Below are positions 1 to 5,233 of a stretch of DNA of 5,233 bases, piece by piece (the stretch's first letter is position 1; every line of letters starts with the position of its first letter). The DNA is from Clostridium sp. CAG:1219. Its GTDB lineage: Bacteria > Bacillota > Clostridia > TANB77 > CAG-465. Location of the stretch: the NCBI GenBank assembly GCA_000433335.1, contig HF996759.1, positions 1,251-6,483 on the forward strand, in the 5' to 3' direction. The notes beneath the pieces were generated by a model that saw only the letters and a list, made by a program, of their open reading frames with translations, did not search any database and was not told the DNA's origin. Both the position numbers and the translations under genes were made by a program.

Positions 1-35
1 TATTAAGAAAATAAAATAAAAATTGACAAAATACG

Positions 36-64
36 TTGACGGTAAAATAAAAGTATAGTATAAT
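36..64 (+). promoter_or_regulatory. Sigma-A-type promoter of the TM2 gene
   Basis: A -35 box TTGACG (36-41) and a perfect -10 box TATAAT (59-64) are separated by 17 bases, the ideal spacing for the housekeeping sigma factor. Transcription would start near 71, giving a leader of about 23 bases before the ATG at 94. A second, even better -35 match TTGACA sits at 23-28. It has no -10 box at workable spacing: TAAAAT at 43-48 is only 14 bases away. Confidence 0.75.
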
Positions 65-93
65 CAAAGTATGTACGTTAGGGGGGAATTTAA

Positions 94-306
94 ATGAAAA
101 GCGAAAAAGATTGGTTAGTAACTTTATTATTAGCATTATTTTTAGGAAATTTTGGAGCACACAGATTTTATACTGGCAAAATAGGAACTGCTATTCTTAT
201 GATAGTTACATGTGGAGGATGCGGAATCTGGACATTAATTGACTTTATCATGATTTGTTGTGGTAAATTTACAGATGCTCAAGGAAACGTTATTTCTAAC
301 AAATAA
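94..306 (+). CDS. Small TM2-domain membrane protein (70 aa)
   Basis: This gene encodes a 70-residue protein that is essentially one TM2 domain. Seen: a short charged N terminus (residues 1-6), a first hydrophobic segment (about 8-20), the family signature GAHRFYTG (21-28) in the turn, a second hydrophobic segment (about 30-56) containing GIWTLIDF (44-51) with the conserved Asp50, and a short tail with the typical TDAQGN (60-65). It should sit in the cytoplasmic membrane as a helical hairpin. The molecular role of bacterial stand-alone TM2 proteins is not established, so none is assigned. Cysteines cluster at 40, 43, 55 and 56, within or beside the second helix. The start is supported by a G-rich Shine-Dalgarno run (80-86) seven bases before the ATG. 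It has its own promoter and terminator and appears monocistronic. Confidence 0.9.
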   Translation: MKSEKDWLVTLLLALFLGNFGAHRFYTGKIGTAILMIVTCGGCGIWTLIDFIMICCGKFTDAQGNVISNK

Positions 307-359
307 TTTCACTAAAAAGTTAATAAGCATTTAAATTGCATTTTGTTAACAAAAGTTTT

Positions 360-398
360 AAAATCCTGCAAAAGTGTTGACTTTTACAGGATTTTTTT
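360..398 (+). terminator. Rho-independent terminator of the TM2 gene
   Basis: The arms 360-374 and 381-395 form a 15-position stem with one C/A mismatch (369/386), a six-base loop (375-380) and a run of seven T (392-398). It lies 54 bases after the TM2 stop codon. The loop and 3' arm also contain the -35 box of the next promoter, so terminator and promoter share DNA. Confidence 0.8.
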
Positions 399-405
399 GT
401 ATAAT
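377..405 (+). promoter_or_regulatory. Main promoter of the rpsL-rpsG-fusA-tuf operon
   Basis: TTGACT (377-382) and a perfect TATAAT (400-405) are separated by exactly 17 bases, a strong housekeeping promoter as expected for ribosomal genes. The start of transcription would be near 412, leaving about 55 bases before the upstream GTG (467) and about 127 before rpsL proper (539). The -35 box overlaps the loop and 3' arm of the preceding terminator. The -10 box overlaps the next inverted repeat. Confidence 0.8.
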
Positions 406-445
406 AAACAGTGTATATTTTTTATATATACACTGTTTATTTTTT
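403..445 (+). other. Perfect 16-bp inverted repeat across the transcription start, followed by a T run
   Basis: The arms 403-418 and 426-441 are fully complementary, with a seven-base loop (419-425), and T continues to 445. Transcripts reading through from the TM2 gene could use it as a second terminator. Transcripts starting near 412 from the operon promoter would keep only about seven base pairs of the stem (412-418 with 426-432). As DNA, it is a symmetric site lying over the -10 box and start point, so it could also bind a protein. Which of these applies cannot be told from sequence. Confidence 0.6.
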
Positions 446-450
446 AAAAG

Positions 451-502
451 AAAGGGGTGAACTTAAGTGCCAACATTTAGCCAATTAGTAAGAAAAGGAA
501 GA
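451..502 (+). repeat. Upstream copy of a tandem duplication of the rpsL 5' end
   Basis: This copy contains a Shine-Dalgarno sequence, the shared string GGTGAACTTA, and 36 coding bases matching the start of rpsL at 35 of 36 positions. The single difference is silent (CCA against CCT for Pro2). The offset to the downstream copy is 72 bases in the coding part and 71 upstream of it, owing to a one-base indel just before the start codon. Past 502 the match decays, though a shared AAGTAA (509-514 and 582-587) hints that the original unit was about 70 bases long and the copies were adjacent. Confidence 0.9.
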
Positions 503-505
503 TAA
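467..505 (+). CDS. 12-residue leader ORF identical to the N terminus of S12
   Basis: GTG at 467 begins a 12-codon frame, [12 protein letters not shown], ending with TAA at 503-505. A second in-frame stop follows at 512-514. The peptide is identical to residues 1-12 of the S12 protein encoded from 539. It has its own strong Shine-Dalgarno sequence (AAGGGGTGA, 452-460) at good spacing, so ribosomes should initiate here. It can be read as a truncated rpsL pseudogene fragment left by tandem duplication, or as a leader peptide affecting rpsL translation. It lies in the same reading frame as rpsL. Its stop overlaps an ATG (505-507) that opens a further 8-codon frame ending just before the rpsL start. 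Translation is plausible; any function is inference. Confidence 0.55.
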   Translation: MPTFSQLVRKGR

Positions 506-520
506 TGCAAGTAAAAAGGA

Positions 521-574
521 AAGGAAGGTGAACTTAGAGTGCCTACATTTAGCCAATTAGTAAGAAAAGGAAGA
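521..574 (+). repeat. Downstream copy of the rpsL 5'-end duplication (functional start)
   Basis: This copy carries the working rpsL ribosome binding site (AAGGTG, 525-530) and codons 1-12 of rpsL. It pairs with the copy at 451-502. The gene continues openly from here, so this is the functional copy. Confidence 0.9.
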
Positions 575-955
575 GAAAATAAAGTAACAAAATCTAAATC
601 TCCTGCTCTTCAAACAGGATACAATTCTAGAAAAAAAGTTACTACAAATCAATCTTCACCACAAAAAAGAGGCGTTTGTACAGTTGTTAAAACTCAAACT
701 CCTAAAAAACCAAACTCTGCACTTCGTAAAGTAGCCAGAGTTAGACTTACAAATACAATGGAAGTAACAGCATATATTCCAGGAATTGGTCATAACCTAC
801 AAGAACACAGTGTTGTTTTAATTAGAGGTGGAAGAGTAAAAGATCTACCAGGTGTTCGTTACCATATTGTAAGAGGCGTATTAGATACTGCTGGTGTCGC
901 TGATAGAGCACAAGCAAAATCTAAATACGGAGCTAAAAAAGCTAAGAAAAAATAG
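539..955 (+). CDS. rpsL: 30S ribosomal protein S12
   Basis: S12 sits at the decoding centre of the small subunit and contacts the codon-anticodon helix. The 138-residue length and the extra stretch around residues 25-40, relative to the E. coli protein, are typical of Firmicutes. Visible signatures are PQKRGVCT (41-48), [11 protein letters not shown] (54-64), [20 protein letters not shown] (84-103) and the basic C terminus. Lys56 and Lys101 correspond to the two lysines (43 and 88 in E. coli) whose changes give streptomycin resistance, so the protein appears wild type there. Asp102 matches the residue methylthiolated by RimO in some bacteria. The GTG at 539 is chosen because AAGGTG lies eight bases upstream and the product begins [12 protein letters not shown], as in other S12 proteins. 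It is the first full gene of the str operon. Oddly, its start is duplicated 72 bases upstream. Confidence 0.98.
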   Translation: MPTFSQLVRKGRENKVTKSKSPALQTGYNSRKKVTTNQSSPQKRGVCTVVKTQTPKKPNSALRKVARVRLTNTMEVTAYIPGIGHNLQEHSVVLIRGGRVKDLPGVRYHIVRGVLDTAGVADRAQAKSKYGAKKAKKK

Positions 956-968
956 TTTGGTAAACTAG

Positions 969-1058
969 GTGCTTAAGTTTAAATATATATAAAATTAAAC
1001 TTGCACTTAACAAAAATTTGAAATTTTTGAGTACCCATAGTTAATTTAAAATTAGCTA
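969..1058 (+). promoter_or_regulatory. Structured rpsL-rpsG intergenic region, candidate S7 regulatory site
   Basis: The 135-base gap between rpsL and rpsG can fold into three successive hairpins. The first is 969-982 with 995-1006 (12 pairs with a two-base bulge at 973-974). The second is 1011-1018 with 1022-1029 (8 pairs). The third is 1038-1046 with 1050-1058 (9 pairs, one G-U). None is followed by a proper T run, so they do not look like terminators. In E. coli the S12-S7 spacer is where S7 binds its own mRNA to repress translation. A comparable role here is inference from position only, since no specific S7-binding motif is recognised. Confidence 0.35.
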
Positions 1059-1063
1059 AGTAA

Positions 1064-1561
<498 letters not shown>

Positions 1562-1591
1562 AAATTTAACAAGAAAGGAGGAAGAAAATAA

Positions 1592-3673
1592 ATGGCAGGT
1601 AGAGAATATCCTCTTGAGAGGACAAGAAATATCGGTATCATGGCTCACATTGATGCTGGTAAAACTACTACTACAGAAAGAATATTGTTTTACACAGGTA
1701 AAACACATAAAATAGGTGAAGTTCATGATGGCGGAGCTACAATGGACTGGATGGAACAAGAACAAGAAAGAGGTATAACAATTACTTCAGCTGCAACTAC
1801 ATGTTTTTGGAATAACAATAGAATAAACATTATTGATACTCCAGGACACGTTGACTTTACAATTGAAGTTGAAAGATCTCTAAGAGTTCTAGATGGTTCT
1901 GTAACTGTACTTTGTGCTAAAGGTGGAGTTCAACCACAATCTGAAACTGTATGGAGACAAGCAAATAAGTATAACGTTCCAAGAATGGTATATGTAAATA
2001 AAATGGATATTACAGGTGCTGATTTCTTTAATTGTGTTAAACAATTAAGAGAAAGATTAAATGCAAATGCTGTTCCAATAGCATTACCAGTTGGAAAAGA
2101 AGATACATTTAAAGGTCTAGTAGATCTTGTTACTATGGAAGCATGTATTCACTATGATGATCTTGGAAAAGATGTAAGACGTGAAGCTATTCCAGAAGAT
2201 ATGAAGGCACAAGCAGAAGAATATAGATCAAAATTACTTGAAGCTGTTGCAGAAACAGATGAAGAGTTAATGATGAAATATTTAGATGGCGAAGAACTTA
2301 CAGTAGAAGAAATTAAATCAGGAATTAGAAAAGCTACAATAGCTGGTACTATGGTTCCAGTAACATGCGGAAGTTCATATAAAAATAAATGTGTTCAAGA
2401 ATTGCTTGACAACATTGTTGATTATATGCCAGCTCCAACTGATATACCTCATATAAGAGGTGTACTAGAAGATGGTACAGAAGATGAGAGAAAATCATCT
2501 GACGAAGAACCATTTGCTGCACTTGCATTTAAAATAATGACAGATCCATATGTTGGAAAATTAACATTCTTTAGAGTTTACTCTGGTACACTTGAATCTG
2601 GTTCATATGTTTATAATGCAAACAAAAATAAAAAAGAAAGAATAGGAAGACTTATTCAAATGCATGCTAATTCAAGACAAGATATAGATAAAGTTTACGC
2701 TGGTGATATAGCATGTGCTGTTGGTCTTAAAGATGTTGTAACTGGTGATACAATTTGTGATGAAGCTCATCCAATAATTCTAGAATCTATAGAATTCCCA
2801 GAACCAGTTATAGATATATCTATTGAACCTAAAACTAAAGCTGACCAAGAAAAAATGGCTATAGCTTTACAAAAATTAGCTGAAGAAGATCCTTCATTTA
2901 AGACATATACAAACCAAGAAACTGGTCAAACTATTATAGCAGGTATGGGTGAACTTCACCTAGATATCATTGTTGATAGAATGAAGAGAGAATTTAAAGT
3001 TGAAGCAAATGTTGGTAAACCACAAGTTGCTTATAAAGAAACTATTAAAAAACCAGTTAGAGTTGAAGGAAAATTCATCCGTCAATCTGGTGGTAGAGGT
3101 CAATATGGTCATGTATGGCTAGAAGTTGAACCAAATGAACCAGGTAAAGGTTATGAATTTGAATCAAAAATTGTTGGTGGTGTAGTTCCAAAAGAATATG
3201 TAAAACCAACAGATGAAGGTATTCAAGAAGCAATGAAAGCTGGTGTGCTTGCAGGATATCCTGTAGTTGATCTAAAAGTTGCTCTAGTAGATGGTTCTTA
3301 TCATGATGTTGACTCATCTGAAGCAGCATTCCATATTGCTGGATCTATGGCTTTAAAAGAAGCATGTCGTCAAGGAAATCCTTGTTTACTTGAACCAATA
3401 ATGAAAGTAGATATAACAGTTCCAGAAGAATATATGGGAGATGTTATAGGAGATGTAAACTCTAGACGTGGAAGAATGGAAGGAATGGATACAATTCAAG
3501 GAACAACAACTATACATTCATTTATACCACTTTCTGAAATGTTTGGATACGCAACAGACTTAAGATCAAAAACTCAAGGTAGAGGCGTATATGCTATGGA
3601 ACCTTCTCACTATGAAGAAGTTCCAAAATCAGTTCTAGAAACAATAGTTGCTTCTAGAAAAAAGGCTGAATAA
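1592..3673 (+). CDS. fusA: Elongation factor G
   Basis: EF-G is the cytoplasmic GTPase that drives translocation of tRNAs and mRNA and, with ribosome recycling factor, splits ribosomes after termination. The 693 residues match the usual length. GTPase motifs are AHIDAGKT (18-25, P loop), RGITIT (60-65, switch I with Thr63), DTPGH (82-86, with the catalytic His86) and NKMD (136-139). Domains II and III follow, then domain IV with GGRGQYGHV near residues 500-510 and the tip-region HDVDSSE (571-577), then domain V ending in KKAE. The start has AAAGGAGG (1574-1581) ten bases upstream. The 30-base gap after rpsG fits tight operon linkage. No frameshift or missing motif is seen. The intact translocase motifs argue against a ribosome-protection paralogue such as TetM. 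Confidence 0.98.
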   Translation: MAGREYPLERTRNIGIMAHIDAGKTTTTERILFYTGKTHKIGEVHDGGATMDWMEQEQERGITITSAATTCFWNNNRINIIDTPGHVDFTIEVERSLRVLDGSVTVLCAKGGVQPQSETVWRQANKYNVPRMVYVNKMDITGADFFNCVKQLRERLNANAVPIALPVGKEDTFKGLVDLVTMEACIHYDDLGKDVRREAIPEDMKAQAEEYRSKLLEAVAETDEELMMKYLDGEELTVEEIKSGIRKATIAGTMVPVTCGSSYKNKCVQELLDNIVDYMPAPTDIPHIRGVLEDGTEDERKSSDEEPFAALAFKIMTDPYVGKLTFFRVYSGTLESGSYVYNANKNKKERIGRLIQMHANSRQDIDKVYAGDIACAVGLKDVVTGDTICDEAHPIILESIEFPEPVIDISIEPKTKADQEKMAIALQKLAEEDPSFKTYTNQETGQTIIAGMGELHLDIIVDRMKREFKVEANVGKPQVAYKETIKKPVRVEGKFIRQSGGRGQYGHVWLEVEPNEPGKGYEFESKIVGGVVPKEYVKPTDEGIQEAMKAGVLAGYPVVDLKVALVDGSYHDVDSSEAAFHIAGSMALKEACRQGNPCLLEPIMKVDITVPEEYMGDVIGDVNSRRGRMEGMDTIQGTTTIHSFIPLSEMFGYATDLRSKTQGRGVYAMEPSHYEEVPKSVLETIVASRKKAE

Positions 3674-3689
3674 TTACAAAATTAAAAAT

Positions 3690-3725
3690 TACAAATATAT
3701 GTATTGCAAAATACATATATTTGTA
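3690..3725 (+). other. Perfect 16-bp hairpin with GCAA tetraloop between fusA and tuf
   Basis: The arms 3690-3705 and 3710-3725 are fully complementary around the loop GCAA (3706-3709), a stable GNRA-type tetraloop. The hairpin begins 16 bases after the fusA stop. No T run follows (the next bases are GTAAAATATT), so it is not a standard terminator. It could protect the 3' end of processed rpsL-rpsG-fusA mRNA or mark a processing site. A smaller 6-bp inverted repeat follows at 3744-3758. Confidence 0.7.
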
Positions 3726-3732
3726 GTAAAAT
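3704..3732 (+). promoter_or_regulatory. Possible internal promoter for tuf
   Basis: TTGCAA (3704-3709, four of six matches) and TAAAAT (3727-3732, five of six) are separated by 17 bases. Transcription would start near 3739, about 39 bases before the tuf ATG. EF-Tu is needed in greater amounts than its operon partners, so an extra promoter makes sense. In such AT-rich DNA, chance matches are common. Confidence 0.4.
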
Positions 3733-3777
3733 ATTATTTAATGAATGCAATATGCATTAATAAGGAGGAAATGAAAA

Positions 3778-4980
3778 ATGGCAAAAGCTAAGTTTGAAAG
3801 AAACAAACCACACGCTAATATTGGTACTATTGGTCACGTTGACCATGGTAAAACAACACTTACAGCTGCAATCACTAAATACTGTAGCTTAACAGGTGGA
3901 GCTGAATTCAAAGCATACGATCAAATCGATGGAGCTCCAGAAGAAAGAGCAAGAGGTATAACAATCTCTACTGCTCACGTTGAATATGAAACAGCAAACA
4001 GACACTACGCACACGTTGACTGTCCAGGACACGCTGACTATGTTAAAAACATGATTACAGGTGCTGCACAAATGGATGGTGCTATTCTAGTTGTTTCTGC
4101 ATCTGATGGTCCAATGCCACAAACAAGAGAACACATTCTTCTTGCAAGACAAGTTGGTGTTCCTTATATAGTTGTTTTCATGAACAAATGTGACATGGTT
4201 GACGATGAAGAATTACTTGAACTAGTTGAAATGGATATTAGAGATTTACTTTCTAAATATGATTTCCCTGGAGATACAACTCCTGTAATAAGAGGTTCTG
4301 CTCTTAAAGTTCTAGAATCTACTTCTACAGATCCAGAAGCTCCAGAATACAAATGCATCAAGGATTTACTTGCTGCAATTGATGAGTATATTCCAACTCC
4401 ACAAAGAGATACAGAAAAACCTTTCTTAATGCCAGTTGAAGACGTATTCACTATCACAGGTAGAGGAACAGTTGCAACAGGTAGAATTGAAAGAGGTATG
4501 TTAAAAATCGGTGACGAAGTTGAAATCGTTGGTCTTTCTGATGAATCTAAGAAAACAACAGTAACAGGTATCGAAATGTTCAGAAAATCTCTTGATTTTG
4601 CTGAAGCTGGAGATAATGCTGGTGTTCTTCTAAGAGGAATCCAAAGAAACGAAATTGAAAGAGGTCAAGTTATTGCTAAACCTGGTTCAATTCATCCACA
4701 TACTGAATTTGAAGCTGAAGTATATATCCTAACTAAAGAAGAAGGTGGAAGACATACTCCATTCTTCCAAGGATATAGACCACAATTCTATTTCAGAACA
4801 ACTGACGTTACAGGTGTTATTGAATTACCAAAAGATAAAGAAATGGTAATGCCAGGAGATAACGTAACAATGAAAATTAAACTTATCACACCAATCGCTA
4901 TAGAAAAAGGATTAAAATTCGCTATTCGTGAGGGTGGTAGAACAGTTGGTGCTGGTTCAGTATCTAACATTATAGAATAA
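3778..4980 (+). CDS. tuf: Elongation factor Tu
   Basis: EF-Tu is the abundant cytoplasmic GTPase that carries aminoacyl-tRNA to the ribosomal A site. The 400-residue length is normal. Motifs: GHVDHGKT (19-26), switch I RGITIS (59-64) with Thr62, DCPGH (81-85) with catalytic His85, NKCD (136-139) and SAL (174-176). Domains II and III follow, with [21 protein letters not shown] opening domain II and [18 protein letters not shown] in domain III. The loop after SAL (about 177-195, with [12 protein letters not shown]) is longer than in E. coli. The start is ATG 3778, nine bases after AAGGAGG (3762-3768). The nearer ATG at 3771 is out of frame and too close to that site. The 104-base gap after fusA holds a hairpin and a possible promoter. 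A terminator follows at once. Whether a second tuf copy exists elsewhere cannot be seen. Confidence 0.98.
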   Translation: MAKAKFERNKPHANIGTIGHVDHGKTTLTAAITKYCSLTGGAEFKAYDQIDGAPEERARGITISTAHVEYETANRHYAHVDCPGHADYVKNMITGAAQMDGAILVVSASDGPMPQTREHILLARQVGVPYIVVFMNKCDMVDDEELLELVEMDIRDLLSKYDFPGDTTPVIRGSALKVLESTSTDPEAPEYKCIKDLLAAIDEYIPTPQRDTEKPFLMPVEDVFTITGRGTVATGRIERGMLKIGDEVEIVGLSDESKKTTVTGIEMFRKSLDFAEAGDNAGVLLRGIQRNEIERGQVIAKPGSIHPHTEFEAEVYILTKEEGGRHTPFFQGYRPQFYFRTTDVTGVIELPKDKEMVMPGDNVTMKIKLITPIAIEKGLKFAIREGGRTVGAGSVSNIIE

Positions 4981-4987
4981 TTGTTTT

Positions 4988-5023
4988 AAAAGAAAGCTTA
5001 ACTGAGTTGAGCTTTCTTTTTTT
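4988..5023 (+). terminator. Rho-independent terminator of the str operon
   Basis: Arms 4991-5002 and 5006-5017 form a 12-bp stem with one G-U pair (4999/5009) and the triloop TGA (5003-5005). Three further A-T pairs extend the base (4988-4990 with 5018-5020), and T runs over 5017-5023. It begins seven bases after the tuf stop. It ends the operon, so rpsJ and the other S10-type genes are not co-transcribed here. Confidence 0.92.
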
Positions 5024-5057
5024 GTAAAAAAACAATTTGTTTAAAAATATCATAAAG

Positions 5058-5084
5058 ACAAATACTATAAATGGTGGTATTTGT
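5058..5084 (+). promoter_or_regulatory. Hairpin covering the ribosome binding site of the last gene
   Basis: Bases 5058-5068 can pair with 5074-5084 (11 pairs, two of them G-U) around a five-base loop. This would bury the GGTGG Shine-Dalgarno sequence (5073-5077) and the first bases of GTG 5083. If it forms in the mRNA, translation would be limited until it is opened. Chance pairing in AT-rich DNA remains possible. Confidence 0.35.
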
Positions 5085-5233
5085 GATAAAATTTGAAAGA
5101 ATATATTATGAAAAAGAAGTATTAGAATATGAACAAGGAAAAAAGTTACTAGAAATGTATAAGGATATTCCACATATAGAAATAAAATCTCATAATAATA
5201 TAGAAGAATTAAGAAAATATGAAAATAAAGATT
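5083..5233 (+). CDS. Probable spore photoproduct lyase, N-terminal fragment (cut by window end)
   Basis: About 50 codons of an open frame run off the window. The start of the product (FERIYYEKEVLEYEQGKKLL, then IPHIEIKSHNNIEELRKYEN) resembles the N-terminal region of the spore photoproduct lyase family (SplB): a basic residue, Y, E, then a Y..G pattern and a short beta strand followed by SHN. That family consists of radical-SAM enzymes that directly reverse the spore photoproduct, a UV-induced thymine dimer. The diagnostic CxxxCxxC iron-sulfur motif would lie beyond the window, so the call rests on remembered family resemblance. GTG 5083 is chosen because GGTGG (5073-5077) lies five bases upstream. 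In-frame ATG 5071 and GTG 5074 have no ribosome binding site, and a stop (5068-5070) precedes them. It lies after the tuf terminator, so it is a separate transcription unit. Confidence 0.55.
   Translation, partial: MIKFERIYYEKEVLEYEQGKKLLEMYKDIPHIEIKSHNNIEELRKYENKD

Noticed and set aside
341..354. 14-base perfect palindrome TTTTGTTAACAAAA after the TM2 gene
   Set aside because: It has no loop, so it cannot form a good RNA hairpin, and it lacks promoter context. Short AT palindromes are common here.
3075..3329. Reverse-strand open frame inside fusA rich in Leu, His and Gln
   Set aside because: The composition is that of an antisense shadow of AT-rich codons; there are no start signals and fusA is intact over it.
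3771..3773. ATG seven bases before the tuf start
   Set aside because: It is out of frame with EF-Tu and only two bases from the Shine-Dalgarno sequence. ATG 3778 gives the full EF-Tu N terminus.
4970..5173. 67-codon hydrophobic reverse-strand open frame after tuf
   Set aside because: It runs through the tuf terminator and the start of the spl-like gene. The hydrophobicity comes from antisense reading of A-rich DNA, and it has no credible ribosome binding site.

Overview
The window is AT-rich (roughly two-thirds A+T by eye). Its genes have strong purine-rich ribosome binding sites, two ribosomal genes start with GTG, and arginine is mostly AGA. The proteins look like those of a low-GC Firmicute, most likely an unnamed member of the Clostridia. 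The S12 protein carries the longer Gram-positive N-terminal region. The truncated last gene resembles spore photoproduct lyase, which would fit a spore-former or a relative of one. The species cannot be named from the sequence.

Layout, all on the + strand. Positions 1-398 hold a self-contained unit: promoter, a 70-residue TM2-domain membrane protein and an intrinsic terminator. Positions 377-5023 hold a complete streptomycin-type (str) operon: promoter, leader, rpsL (S12), rpsG (S7), fusA (EF-G), tuf (EF-Tu) and a strong terminator. From 5058 to the window end is the start of a separate gene, probably spore photoproduct lyase. The longest gene-poor stretch is 307-538 (232 bases). It is dense with signals: a terminator, an overlapping promoter, a second hairpin and a duplicated rpsL start.

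The str operon supplies translation machinery: S12 and S7 for the decoding and head regions of the 30S subunit, EF-G for translocation and EF-Tu for aminoacyl-tRNA delivery. All four proteins look intact, with normal lengths and visible key motifs. Here the operon stands alone. A TM2 gene lies upstream rather than rpoC or an L7Ae-like gene, and tuf is closed by a terminator instead of leading into rpsJ.

The most unusual element is in the operon leader. The ribosome binding site and first 12 codons of rpsL are duplicated 72 bases upstream. The upstream copy has its own Shine-Dalgarno sequence and GTG start and ends in TAA, so it encodes a 12-residue peptide identical to the N terminus of S12. 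The two coding copies differ at one base in 36, a silent change, while the sequence just beyond has diverged. This is either a recent tandem duplication or a leader peptide with a regulatory role. A second notable feature is that the operon promoter has its -35 box inside the loop and 3' arm of the upstream gene's terminator. A similar hairpin/promoter overlap appears before tuf.
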